Shown here piece after piece: positions 18,220 through 27,266 of a DNA stretch of 54,191 nt. This DNA comes from G020348385 sp964580235 (GTDB lineage Bacteria; Acidobacteriota; Aminicenantia; Aminicenantales; Aminicenantaceae). The translations under genes and the position numbers were made by a program. Every line of letters starts with the position of its first letter. Within the stretch, counting starts at the first letter, position 1. The notes under the pieces are model-generated. The model saw only the letters and a list, made by a program, of their open reading frames with translations, was not told the DNA's origin and made no database searches. The stretch lies in contig CAZOJY010000007.1 of NCBI GenBank assembly GCA_964580235.1, forward strand, positions 1 through 54,191, written 5' to 3'.

Positions 18220-19556
18220 AATCTCATCCTGTCTCTTAGCTCATCTTCGACCGATTCCACGTCTTCCACTTTATCCCCTTCGATCGATATCCGCAAAACG
18301 AATTCTGTCGAAGAAGGCCTTATGTTGAACCAAACGTCATTTCTTTCCACACGGATGCCATCCGTGTAATCAGGATTTTCTCTGGAGTAGATCTCTTCAA
18401 GCCAGTCCATAACTCTGTATGTTCTCTCTGGCGGAACATCGATTTTGATCTTTTTCATGTGCTTTTCAGGAAATAGGGCTGTCAATGCGGAGAGGGATTT
18501 TTCTTCCCTAGCCATAAAATCTAAGATCAAGGCCAGAGCCAACAGGGAATCATATCCAAGTGAAAAATTCAACAGGCAAAGGCTGCCGCTCCCTTCCCCT
18601 CCCACTCCAGCACCCACAGACTCCATGACATGAACCACCGAAGATTGTCCGACCTTAGTGCGCGACAGGTCAATCCCGGTGTTTCGTGCAGCCCAATCCG
18701 CCCATGATGTGGTAACGGCCGTGGTAACGGCTTTGGAGATCCGGCCCTTCATAGAAAGGAGAATAAGTGGAAAGGTCATTTCCTCACTCAATGCTATTCC
18801 TTTCTCACTGACAAAAGAGATGCGGCTTCCGTCGGAATTCAACAAGAAGCCGATGTCTGCTCCGATGGACTTCACGACAGCTTCCACCTGAGAAGCATTT
18901 TCGACAGAGGGTTCGGGCGGATGGGGAAAGGGCTTTGCTGGGGTGTCATGAATTGGGATGAGATCGAGGTTGAAAAAATCACCATAGTGCTTCAAATAGG
19001 ACGAGGAGGCTCCATTACAGGGGTCGGCAACCACTTTGTAGTGCTTTTCCCTGATTCTTTCGGCATCGACAACGTGGGATAACTCATCGAGGTAGAGATT
19101 CATCGGGAACGTCATCGTCCGGGTTTGCCCAAGCTCCTTCCACGAAGCTTTTGTGAAACTGCCCGCTTCGTAGATGTTGAACACTTCCGCGCCTTCCGAA
19201 ATATCCAGGTAATCTCCTTCTGTGTCAAGGAGGATCACGGCATTCCAAGAAATCGGATTGTGCCCTCCTGTAATGGCAATCCCTCCCGAATATTTTTCCC
19301 TCCCCATCAAAAATTGCAAAAATGGCGTGGGAAGCAGCCCAAAGTCTGCGCAGTCCAAGCCCCCGGCAATGACCGATGAGAGAACGGCCATGGCGAACAT
19401 ATGGCTCGAGATACGGGAGTCCCTGCAGAGGGCGATCTGTCCCCTTTCGAAGGTGGAAGAAAAGGCCGAAGAAAATTTCGAAACCACTTCCACATTGAGT
19501 GCACCCGGCACTTCCCCCCGAATCCCCGAAACATTGATCCGAAGTCGATCCTTCAT
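18216..19556 (-). CDS. Degenerate phosphohexomutase paralogue (probable pseudoenzyme)
   Basis: This 446-residue full-length paralogue of the next gene is collinear with it in all four domains: N-terminal INVSGIRGEVPG, TGGHNPISWNA, VADPCNGASSS, GGEGSGS and C-terminal RPSSTEFVLRI. The catalytic Ser position is Gly (TGGHNP, Gly98 where relatives have TASHNP). The metal loop reads NSDGSR (about 240-245) where DxDxDR is expected, so two of three Asp ligands are gone. The phosphate-binding RPSSTE is kept. The frame is intact, so it is under selection or only recently decayed. It heads the operon and is coupled to the active copy by TTGA, suggesting a hetero-oligomer or sugar-phosphate sensor. That role is an inference. 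Confidence 0.85.
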   Translation of the reverse strand: MKDRLRINVSGIRGEVPGALNVEVVSKFSSAFSSTFERGQIALCRDSRISSHMFAMAVLSSVIAGGLDCADFGLLPTPFLQFLMGREKYSGGIAITGGHNPISWNAVILLDTEGDYLDISEGAEVFNIYEAGSFTKASWKELGQTRTMTFPMNLYLDELSHVVDAERIREKHYKVVADPCNGASSSYLKHYGDFFNLDLIPIHDTPAKPFPHPPEPSVENASQVEAVVKSIGADIGFLLNSDGSRISFVSEKGIALSEEMTFPLILLSMKGRISKAVTTAVTTSWADWAARNTGIDLSRTKVGQSSVVHVMESVGAGVGGEGSGSLCLLNFSLGYDSLLALALILDFMAREEKSLSALTALFPEKHMKKIKIDVPPERTYRVMDWLEEIYSRENPDYTDGIRVERNDVWFNIRPSSTEFVLRISIEGDKVEDVESVEDELRDRMRF

Positions 19557-19733
19557 CTTGTTACTCTCTCACCTGCCATTTGAATCCTATGGATTATATT
19601 TTCTTATACATCAAATCCAAATCCAAACTCAACAGGGAAAAAGACGGAAATTCCAAGACGACACACCCATTATCCCCGGCCCGAAACCAGTGTTTTGTAT
19701 TCACGGGAAGTGTGTGCTGTTCCCCTGCTCCTT

Positions 19734-20948
19734 TTATTTTATCAGAATCGAGCCGGCCACGACATTCGCCACCCGACTTCGCATGGAAACGATGTCTCCC
19801 TTGTCGTCAGGATGGACTCTGTTGGTTAAAAATATGACGATCGTTTCGGTATCGGGATCGATGATCAAAGAGGTCCCCGTATAACCCGTGTGGCCATAGG
19901 CATTCGGTCCAAACAGGTCGCCCTGATTGGTCGAATAGGCAGACTTTAAATCCCAGCCCAATCCGCGTCCGGCAAAATTGGTGATTCGATAGATTTCTGT
20001 CATCCGGTCCACGGCCAGAGGACTGAGAATTCGTTTTCCCTTATAAGTGCCATGATTCAGCATCATCTGGGCAAAAATCGCCAGGTCATCGGCTGTCGAA
20101 AACAGACCAGCATTTCCAGAGACTCCTCCCAGCAACCTTGCCAGAGGATCATGAACCACACCGACAAGAGGTTTCCCGCCATACACCTGGGTTGGCACAC
20201 ACGACGGCCAAAACTTTTTAGCAGGTGTGAAAAAAGTATGGTTCATCCCCAGCGGCGCGAATATGTTTTTCCTGGAAAATTCGGCTATGGTCTGACCCGA
20301 CACTTTTTTTACGATGTAGGATAACGTTATAAAACCCAGGCAGCTGTAGTGGAATTCTTGAGCCGGAGGATTGAGTTTCTGCAGATGGGCGATGTGATCG
20401 ACCATAGATTCCAGCGTAATCGGATAGCCATATTTGTCCTTCAAATCATCGGCATCCGTGTAAGGAGGGAGGCCGGATGTGTGGGTGAGTAGATGCCACA
20501 GGCGGGCATCCTCCCCGGCCTTACCTTCATCGTCGGTGTAGGCCACAAACTCCGGAACAAAGTCAGTCACCTTATCCCATAGCCGCAATTTTCCCTGCTC
20601 GACCAGTATCATGACAGATGTGGCCGTGGCGACAGGCTTTGTAATCGAAGCCAAGTCAAATATTTTCGATACATCCATCGGGACCAAATCCGGGACCCAC
20701 TGGCTGTGCCCAAAAGCCTTGCGCCAAACGGTCTTTCCCTTCCGAGCGATCAGAATAACCGCTCCAGGGAAGTCTTTCCGGTCGATGGCCTCGTTAATAA
20801 TTTTATCCACACGGGCAAGGCGGGCGGACGACATCCCAACCGACTCTGGCGCGTCGGAGGGCTCGAGTCTGGGTTTAGTTTGACACCCAAAAAAAAGAAT
20901 GAGCGAGAACAGGAAAGAAAAAATAAATAGTCTTGAAACTGATTTCAT
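19734..20948 (-). CDS. Beta-lactamase-fold serine hydrolase, lipoprotein
   Basis: This is an exported class C beta-lactamase/DD-peptidase/esterase-family protein of about 404 residues. The lipobox LFFGC gives a lipid anchor near residue 22. The SxxK motif is SITK, and the third motif is HTG (GHTGYTGTS). The second motif, normally Y-x-N, reads YSC (HYSCLGF), an unusual Cys for Asn. The ATG at 20948 is chosen over the upstream one at 20975 because GAGGAG lies 6 nt before it and a lysine-led signal sequence follows directly. It may act on muropeptides, D-amino-acid peptides or esters. Confidence 0.82.
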   Translation of the reverse strand: MKSVSRLFIFSFLFSLILFFGCQTKPRLEPSDAPESVGMSSARLARVDKIINEAIDRKDFPGAVILIARKGKTVWRKAFGHSQWVPDLVPMDVSKIFDLASITKPVATATSVMILVEQGKLRLWDKVTDFVPEFVAYTDDEGKAGEDARLWHLLTHTSGLPPYTDADDLKDKYGYPITLESMVDHIAHLQKLNPPAQEFHYSCLGFITLSYIVKKVSGQTIAEFSRKNIFAPLGMNHTFFTPAKKFWPSCVPTQVYGGKPLVGVVHDPLARLLGGVSGNAGLFSTADDLAIFAQMMLNHGTYKGKRILSPLAVDRMTEIYRITNFAGRGLGWDLKSAYSTNQGDLFGPNAYGHTGYTGTSLIIDPDTETIVIFLTNRVHPDDKGDIVSMRSRVANVVAGSILIK

Positions 20949-20980
20949 GGAAATCTCCTCAGAATCTTGGCTCAACCATA

Positions 20981-21151
20981 TTATACAAAAATTCTTCTGG
21001 CAACCGTTATGGTTTTCCCTCTCACAAAAACATCCACCAAATAAAATTCCTGATCCGTCGGCCTTTCCTTCTTTAGAAAGTTTGCTTTCAAGATTTCAAG
21101 TATACAAAAAGCGGCAAAGAATAACCACAATAGCATGGCCTCCCTGGGCAT
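20981..21151 (-). CDS. Possible small membrane protein (56 residues)
   Basis: An ATG at 21151 with GAGGGAGG about 10 nt upstream opens a 56-codon frame with a hydrophobic segment (MLLWLFFAAFCILEILKA) and a basic tail. It lies in the 413-nt gap between divergent genes and ends 32 nt before the beta-lactamase-like gene. I recognise no homologue. It overlaps no other gene but could be a chance ORF. Confidence 0.22.
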   Translation of the reverse strand: MPREAMLLWLFFAAFCILEILKANFLKKERPTDQEFYLVDVFVRGKTITVARRIFV

Positions 21152-21239
21152 GGAGTTCATCCTCCCTCTCATTCATGCCTTCTTGTTCAACCTCTTCAGG
21201 CCCGGCTCGTGAAGAAGCCGGACATAATTGAACACGCAT

Positions 21240-21268
21240 TTGACTTTGGACGATCGTTGTTTTATAAA
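21240..21268 (+). promoter_or_regulatory. Promoter candidate for the lctP-like gene
   Basis: TTGACT (21240-21245) and TATAAA (21263-21268) are 17 nt apart. The implied start near 21275 gives a 5' UTR of about 85 nt before the ATG at 21362. No riboswitch-like structure was recognised in it. Confidence 0.6.
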
Positions 21269-21361
21269 TCTCAGGCATTGTTTTTATTTTGTGCGGCACA
21301 ACGGCCCTTATGAATTACAAGTCAGCAATGCGTGCAGGGACATTGGAAAAATTTCCTTAAT

Positions 21362-23029
21362 ATGAGTCTAGGAATTCTTTCTGCACTCGCTTTTTTGCCC
21401 ATTCTCTCTGTGTTTGTCCTGATCGTTCTGTTCCGCTGGCCTGCCACTCGGGCTATGCCTGTAGCATATCTCATCACCATCCTTTTAGCCCTGCTCATGT
21501 GGAAAGTCCCGCTTGCCCAAATCGCTGCAGCCTCTTGCGATGGGCTCGTAACAGCAGCTTCGATTCTCTACATCGTTTTGGGAGCGGTCCTTCTTCTCAA
21601 CTTGATTCAGGAAAGCGGGGCCATCCATTCCATCCGCAAGAGCATGTTTTTAATTTCGCCTGACCGCCGGGTTCAAGCCATCATCATCGCTTTCTTTTTC
21701 GGCGCATTCATCGAGGGCTCAGCCGGGTTTGGCACTCCGGCCGCTGTGGCTGCTCCTCTTCTGGTTGCTGTGGGCTTTCCGGCCATGGCGGCAGTCATGG
21801 TCACCCTGATCATCCAGAGCACACCCGTTTCCTTCGGAGCTGTCGGCACACCAATCCTGATCGGTATCAACGCAGGACTGAGCGGCCAAGCCGAAGTTAC
21901 GGACTATTTGAATGCCCATTCCGCCGATTTTCCTGCCTATCTTCATGCCATCGGCGGCAAAGTGGCCATCATTCATGGGATCACAGGAACTCTTATCCCT
22001 CTCATCCTGGTGTTGATGATGGGCCGGTTTTTCGGTCAAAAGCGGAAATGGACAGATGGTCTTTCGATCCTGCCTTTTGCCCTTTTTGCCGGACTGTGTT
22101 TCACCATCCCCTACACGTTGACCGGTGTGTTTTTGGGGCCAGAATTTCCAACTCTTGTCGGTTCCCTCCTGGGACTGATGATTATCATTCCTGCCGCAAA
22201 ATCCGGCTTTCTCATCCCGAAGGATACCTGGGATTTTCCGAATCGAGAGACGTGGCCTTCCGAATGGGAAGGCCAAAAATTCAATACGAAAGTGCAAGCT
22301 CAAACAGGAACCGGCATTTTCAGAGCCTGGCTTCCGTATGTTCTTGTGGCAATTTTCCTTCTTGCCAGCCGCCTCTGGCCGTGGCTCAAGAATATCCTGG
22401 CCTCTATAACTGTGAACTGGCGGCAAATCTTTGGCTCTCAAGTGGACACCAGTTTTCAGCCTTTTTTCCTGCCCGGATTTCTGTTTTTAGTCGTGTCAGT
22501 TCTCACCATTTTTGCACAAAAAATGACTAAAACTATGGCTGCCAATGCCGTAAAACGGTCATTTCGTTTGCTCCTCGGCCCGACAATAGCCCTCGCATTC
22601 GCTGTTCCGATGGTCAAAGTTTTCATCAACAGCGGAATCCCTGGAGGACTGGATAAGATGCCTGTTGTTTTAGCCGCAGGAGCCTCCGCTTTGGTGGGGA
22701 AAGCCTGGGCAGGACTGGCAGCCATGATCGGAGCCTTGGGCGCTTTCATCGCTGGCAGCAACACGTTTTCCAACATGATGTTCAGCCTTTTTCAATTTGC
22801 TACGGCTCTCAAAACAGGAGCTGTTCCTGGGGTTATCGTTGCTCTCCAGGCTGTGGGAGGAGCTGCGGGAAATATGATCTGTGTGCACAATGTGGTCGCC
22901 GCATCAGCCGTCGTTGGATTGACCGGGAGAGAAGGGCACCTCATCCGCAAGACCCTCATTCCAATGATATATTACTTGATTGTGGCAACCTTCGTCGGGA
23001 TCATAATGCTTCAGATTTTTAAATTTTAA
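21362..23029 (+). CDS. L-lactate permease family transporter (LctP)
   Basis: This is a roughly 555-residue inner-membrane permease of the LctP family, which imports lactate or glycolate with protons. It has about 12-14 hydrophobic segments. The conserved FGAFIEGSAGFGTPAAVAAP (about residues 119-138) and the later SNTFSNMMFSLFQ and QAVGGAAGNMICVHNVVAA stretches (about 470-520) are diagnostic. I start at the ATG at 21362, since MSLGILSALAFLPIL resembles family N-termini; an in-frame GTG at 21332 is possible. No lactate dehydrogenase gene is beside it. Confidence 0.88.
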   Translation: MSLGILSALAFLPILSVFVLIVLFRWPATRAMPVAYLITILLALLMWKVPLAQIAAASCDGLVTAASILYIVLGAVLLLNLIQESGAIHSIRKSMFLISPDRRVQAIIIAFFFGAFIEGSAGFGTPAAVAAPLLVAVGFPAMAAVMVTLIIQSTPVSFGAVGTPILIGINAGLSGQAEVTDYLNAHSADFPAYLHAIGGKVAIIHGITGTLIPLILVLMMGRFFGQKRKWTDGLSILPFALFAGLCFTIPYTLTGVFLGPEFPTLVGSLLGLMIIIPAAKSGFLIPKDTWDFPNRETWPSEWEGQKFNTKVQAQTGTGIFRAWLPYVLVAIFLLASRLWPWLKNILASITVNWRQIFGSQVDTSFQPFFLPGFLFLVVSVLTIFAQKMTKTMAANAVKRSFRLLLGPTIALAFAVPMVKVFINSGIPGGLDKMPVVLAAGASALVGKAWAGLAAMIGALGAFIAGSNTFSNMMFSLFQFATALKTGAVPGVIVALQAVGGAAGNMICVHNVVAASAVVGLTGREGHLIRKTLIPMIYYLIVATFVGIIMLQIFKF

Positions 23030-23101
23030 AAGAAGATATTAAAAAAAAATATCCGTATGGTTGGTCATCGGAGAGATCACACAGGACTCTGGAAAAGCAA
23101 G

Positions 23102-24448
23102 CTATTTTTTACGCAGCATCAATCTTTCGATCTCTTCGAGTTCTTTCGGCACATCCTTTGTCAAAATCTCGCATCCATCCTTTGTGATGAGAATCGTATC
23201 CTCGATCCGGATGCCGATGCTTTTTTCAGGATAATACAGGGCCGGTTCTATGGCAAAAACCATGCCTTCCTTCAGCGGGACACCCCGAAGCCCGACATCA
23301 TGGACACACATTCCCACATAATGGCCGATACCGCCTTTCAATTCCCTGGGATTGATTCCTTTCTGCCTCATGACTTCGGCCACATGCTTTTGAACATCCT
23401 CAGATGTCACTCCTGGTTTGTAGGCTTCGATACAGGCTTTCTGGACTGCCAGCACAATCCTATAAATCTTCCTTTGTTCAGGTGTAAACTTGCCTGAGAC
23501 AGGCCATGTGCGGGTAATATCCATGCACAGGTAATCAAGGTCTGCCCCAAAATCCATGAGCACCAAGTCCCCATCCTTGACTTTTCTCGAATTTTCATCG
23601 TAATGCCAAATGCAGGAATTCGGGCCTGAACCCACAATTGGCGGGTATGCCGCTCCTCTGGCTCCGCCATTCAGTATCGTGTGCATCGCTGCGGCTTCAA
23701 TCTGATATTCGTAAACGCCTGGCCGGGTAACCCGCATGGCTTGCTTTACCCCTTCTGCCGAGATTTTTCCGTTCCTTCTCAGGATTTCGATTTCCTCGGT
23801 TGACTTAATTAAACGCATCTCATCGATTAAAGGGGTGATATCCTGGAAGGAGATAATCGGGTACCGCTCCTTCAGTTTTTCGATCCGGTAATTGTCCAAG
23901 GAAATCTGGTCATTGTAATGAGTCCTGTTCTTGCGGCCCACAAATATCAGCGTCTCCCACCGGGCATTGTCCACAGAATCCCGAGGAGATAACCGCATTT
24001 GAAAAGACAGCCCATATTTTCTGGCATTCCGGGCGATGAACTCATCAAAATAGGTCACAGGATAAATTTCGGTGAAACCGGTCTTCTGTTTGGCTTTCTC
24101 ATCCCTCAAAAGATTTTCTCCTTCGATCATCATCTCTCTGGGCGTCTGCCGGGGCAGGAACAGAAAGGATTCTTTTGTTTTTGGAGCCATAACCACGATT
24201 GCCCCCCTGTTTTCGATCCCGGTAAAGTAGTAAAAATCATTATCCTGCCGAAAATGCCATCCTGGCACAGGCATGCTGTCGCCAAACAGGACGATCATCC
24301 CTCCAGGCAGACTGTCCATCAAAACCTCTCTGCGTCTCATCATTTCCTGTTTAGTGAATCCGGCTCTCTGGGAAAACAGGGCGGTTTGAAGGCCAAAGGC
24401 AATCAAAAACAAAATTCCAGGCATTTGCCAAAATTTTTGCTTGTTCAT
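23102..24448 (-). CDS. Secreted Xaa-Pro aminopeptidase (M24B, PepP-like)
   Basis: This 448-residue protein has a signal peptide (about residues 1-26), unusual for cytoplasmic PepP. An AMP_N domain (about 35-170) precedes a pita-bread metallopeptidase domain. All five metal ligands are visible: MDFGADLDYLCMDIT (two Asp), GIGHYVG (His), FAIEPALY (Glu) and IRIEDTI (Glu). It removes N-terminal residues before proline. It lies 9 nt after the 5'-nucleotidase-like gene, so the two probably form an operon of periplasmic hydrolases. Confidence 0.9.
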   Translation of the reverse strand: MNKQKFWQMPGILFLIAFGLQTALFSQRAGFTKQEMMRRREVLMDSLPGGMIVLFGDSMPVPGWHFRQDNDFYYFTGIENRGAIVVMAPKTKESFLFLPRQTPREMMIEGENLLRDEKAKQKTGFTEIYPVTYFDEFIARNARKYGLSFQMRLSPRDSVDNARWETLIFVGRKNRTHYNDQISLDNYRIEKLKERYPIISFQDITPLIDEMRLIKSTEEIEILRRNGKISAEGVKQAMRVTRPGVYEYQIEAAAMHTILNGGARGAAYPPIVGSGPNSCIWHYDENSRKVKDGDLVLMDFGADLDYLCMDITRTWPVSGKFTPEQRKIYRIVLAVQKACIEAYKPGVTSEDVQKHVAEVMRQKGINPRELKGGIGHYVGMCVHDVGLRGVPLKEGMVFAIEPALYYPEKSIGIRIEDTILITKDGCEILTKDVPKELEEIERLMLRKK

Positions 24449-24457
24449 AACAGCCTC

Positions 24458-25981
24458 CTAATGATCGATTTTAATGATCCTTCCTTCAACTTTATAATCG
24501 AGGTGCCGGTATTTCTCCAGCCAGCTGATCAAAACTTGATTGATCAGAACTCCCGTATCCCTGCTTTTTCCGACAGGAAAACCGAAGTATTTGTCCTTGG
24601 CCTGGCTGACAAGGTAATTATTGCTCACCACATTGAAAACCTTATCGGGATGAAGGACTTTTCCATCTTCCGCCAAAATCTCCCCATTAATTGCGATGCG
24701 GACAATCCGTTGGCCCAGCGGTCGCTCTCCTTTGGGATAATAAGCATAACTCAAGCCCGATACTTGAAGCCGATCCCAGTCTTTTTCGACGTCATGTTCG
24801 AGCAGGTCTTTGATGTCTTTGCCTGTGAGTTGAAAAACGACGAGCGTGTTCCGGAAAGGAGATACCTCAAAAATTTCTTTTTTTGTGATCGGACCTGCGG
24901 ATATGTTGTTGCGGATTCCTCCAGAATTTTGGAGGCCTATTTCTGCTCCTGTTTTCCAGCGCATGGCATCGGTTATCCAGTTTCCCAGGGCATTCTCTAT
25001 AAATTTCCCCGTCTGGAGATGGTCGTGTTTTGCCTCTCCGATCACCCTGGCATATTCTGATCCGACCGCTTCATCCACGCGTTTGACCAAAGCCTTTATT
25101 TCTGGGGATGATTTCAAATGCTCATTGGCCCAAAGCCAGACCTGTTTTCCTTCATAATCCACAACACGATCATTTTGGACATCCACCTTCAAATAGCCCA
25201 GGCTTCTTTGATGTCCAAGGGTGGACTGGATCAGCACTCCATCGACGGCCTCCAATCGGCCTTCCTCCGAAGCAACCAGCAGGATATCGATTCCTGGAAC
25301 ATTTTTTGCTATGTCAACCGCTTCAGGATACCGTCCATGAAACAACACAACGATAAGTTCCGTTTTTTTGTCCAATTCAGGTATCATGGACCGCAGGGTG
25401 GGAACAACCGGAAGAACATCCAATTTTTCGATGCGCTCCTTCAAAACCTCGACCAAGAATTTTTCTGACATAATACCGATAAAACCTACGTTCAGCCCTC
25501 CCACATTGGAGATATGGAAAGGTTTTACCGGAATGAGCTTGCCGGTCTTTTTAACCACAATATTGGACATGACCGTCGGAAAATTCGCCAAGCGGGCAAG
25601 ACCTAATGCATTTTTGAGACCCAGATCGAAATCGTGATTGCCAAAACACCAGACACCGCATTTTAACGTATTTAAGAATTCGATCATCAAACCTCCGGTC
25701 ACGTTTTTGTATACCAATTCCGTGGCCAGAGTTCCGGTCATTAGATCTCCGGTGTCGATATAGACGACATAATTTTCTTTCTCCCTGATGGTATTTATGT
25801 AGTGCCAGGTGGCTTCCATTCCCCCTACCCATCTTTCACCGTTTTTTGTCTTAATTTTAAATGGCTTATAGATCCCATGAGTATCGTTCGAATGAATAAA
25901 AATGATGCTTTTCGAGAAAAGAGATGGGACGGCGAGGATTAAAAATGCCAGAACAAAAATACGGGATAAAGGTTTATTCAC
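24458..25981 (-). CDS. 5'-nucleotidase/metallophosphatase-family protein with incomplete metal site
   Basis: This 507-residue exported protein is related to UshA/CpdB. The signal peptide ends near residue 23. The metallophosphatase domain has HSNDTHG (about 30-36), DTGDL (about 77-81), CFGNHDFDLG (about 116-125) and the His of VLFHG (about 218). The expected GHxH motif at the domain end is replaced (GIDILLVASEEGR), so two metal-binding His appear lost. The C-terminal nucleotide-binding domain is normal (NWITDAMRWKTGAEIGLQNS, NNISAG). It may have shifted or lost activity, or the alignment may hide a substitute ligand. Confidence 0.82.
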   Translation of the reverse strand: MNKPLSRIFVLAFLILAVPSLFSKSIIFIHSNDTHGIYKPFKIKTKNGERWVGGMEATWHYINTIREKENYVVYIDTGDLMTGTLATELVYKNVTGGLMIEFLNTLKCGVWCFGNHDFDLGLKNALGLARLANFPTVMSNIVVKKTGKLIPVKPFHISNVGGLNVGFIGIMSEKFLVEVLKERIEKLDVLPVVPTLRSMIPELDKKTELIVVLFHGRYPEAVDIAKNVPGIDILLVASEEGRLEAVDGVLIQSTLGHQRSLGYLKVDVQNDRVVDYEGKQVWLWANEHLKSSPEIKALVKRVDEAVGSEYARVIGEAKHDHLQTGKFIENALGNWITDAMRWKTGAEIGLQNSGGIRNNISAGPITKKEIFEVSPFRNTLVVFQLTGKDIKDLLEHDVEKDWDRLQVSGLSYAYYPKGERPLGQRIVRIAINGEILAEDGKVLHPDKVFNVVSNNYLVSQAKDKYFGFPVGKSRDTGVLINQVLISWLEKYRHLDYKVEGRIIKIDH

Positions 25982-26051
25982 ACAGAGGCTTATAGCACAG
26001 ACAAAAAAATAATGTCAAATTGTTAGGTTTGATGCCAGCTATTCGGAAAAC

Positions 26052-27152
26052 TCAGTTTTTTACGATTTTGTAGGCCGCTTTTTCCAGGAACAAATTGTCT
26101 TCCTTATCCGACCGGATAAAAAACATGTGTTTATCCGAAATGTAAAGGGGCTTATCGGGCACATGCGCGGCTCCCAAAAACTCTCCCTTTATCGAAAAAA
26201 CGTCCACCGGGAATGGACCAGACTCCCGGGTGATATTTTTTTTTGTCCGGAACACAAAAACATACTCCTCTGTCAGCAATATCCGGTCATAAAAAATCTT
26301 TTTATCCGGAATTTTTTTAACAAGATTCCGCACGATACTTCCGGGCCATCCACGCTCCTTCCCAAGCTTTTTGATGTCTTTTTCAAAGTATTTTTTTTCC
26401 TCTTTTCTAAAGCTTCCGGGTTGGACATTTCTGCGAAGGTGAATTATGGTTTTTCCCTTTTCGTCCAGAATCGAGATGTCGTATTTATCACCAATTCCAA
26501 CAGCAGAATATCGGCCAAAATGAGCAAATTGAAGGGAAGGAACAAACTCTTCCCGGGAATAATTGAACATGACCGGCCGGCCGCTTTCGTCCGGGGCAGA
26601 GACCGAGAATGTCCTTTTAAGAACCTGGCCGAAAGTCCTAAGAATTTTGTTCTGTTTATCTACCATCACCTGGCACCGGCTATCCTCCTGCCATATCCAT
26701 GCATAATACCGATCCTTTCCAATGAAACCGACAGCAAGACGTCCATCCAGGTGAATTCGCTCGATGAAATTGCCCTCATCGGTCATGAAAGACAGATTAT
26801 ACATTTCATCCGCCACAACGAGCTGGCCCTCTGGCGTAAATGCCAGCAGATGGGGATTTTGGTAATCTCCAGGCCCCTGCCCTTTTTGGCCAAATGATTG
26901 GATTAGATTCCCTTCGGGTGAAAACTTAAAAACCTTGTGTTCCACCCTATCCAACACATACAGGTTGGAATCGGTATCCTCACAAACAGAAGCGATCGAG
27001 GCAAACATCAGGTCTTTTTTGCCGATTTCCAAAACTTTGTTGATCTTCAACTCGATCTTTTTCTCAGCCCCTGACATCCCCAGATTCAAGGCCATAATCC
27101 ACAGAAGCATAACGCCAATGCTTTTTCTTATCATGACATAATTATGCTTCAT
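26052..27152 (-). CDS. Six-bladed beta-propeller secreted protein
   Basis: This 366-residue protein has an N-terminal signal sequence (about residues 10-28) and NHL/6-bladed propeller repeats: EDTDSNLYVLDRVEHKVFKF, FSPEGNLIQSFGQKGQGPGD and LLAFTPEGQLVVADEM, with weaker blades after about residue 160. The motif set (FGQKGQGPGDYQNP) matches the 6-bladed propeller family common in Bacteroidota and Aminicenantes. Such proteins are often binding or scaffold proteins outside the membrane. No catalytic residues are evident. It lies upstream of the nucleotidase with a 70-nt gap. Confidence 0.75.
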   Translation of the reverse strand: MKHNYVMIRKSIGVMLLWIMALNLGMSGAEKKIELKINKVLEIGKKDLMFASIASVCEDTDSNLYVLDRVEHKVFKFSPEGNLIQSFGQKGQGPGDYQNPHLLAFTPEGQLVVADEMYNLSFMTDEGNFIERIHLDGRLAVGFIGKDRYYAWIWQEDSRCQVMVDKQNKILRTFGQVLKRTFSVSAPDESGRPVMFNYSREEFVPSLQFAHFGRYSAVGIGDKYDISILDEKGKTIIHLRRNVQPGSFRKEEKKYFEKDIKKLGKERGWPGSIVRNLVKKIPDKKIFYDRILLTEEYVFVFRTKKNITRESGPFPVDVFSIKGEFLGAAHVPDKPLYISDKHMFFIRSDKEDNLFLEKAAYKIVKN

Positions 27153-27266
27153 ACTTCATCCCCGCCCAATGAAATTCGTATTTTGAAGAACAATTTAGGT
27201 GGGTTTCTTCCTTTACCCCATCAGGTATAGCCACGGCAATATTAAAGAATTGGTTTTCCCGAGAGG

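Noticed and set aside
21719..22441. 240-codon minus-strand open frame
   Set aside because: Antisense to the LctP permease, which shows diagnostic motifs in its own frame.
23039..23062. GATATT/AATATC hairpin after lctP
   Set aside because: AT-only stem with an A-rich loop and no T-tract; too weak for a terminator call.
23999..25060. 353-codon plus-strand open frame
   Set aside because: It lies antisense to the aminopeptidase and nucleotidase genes, which have clear family motifs, and it has no SD or recognisable domain.
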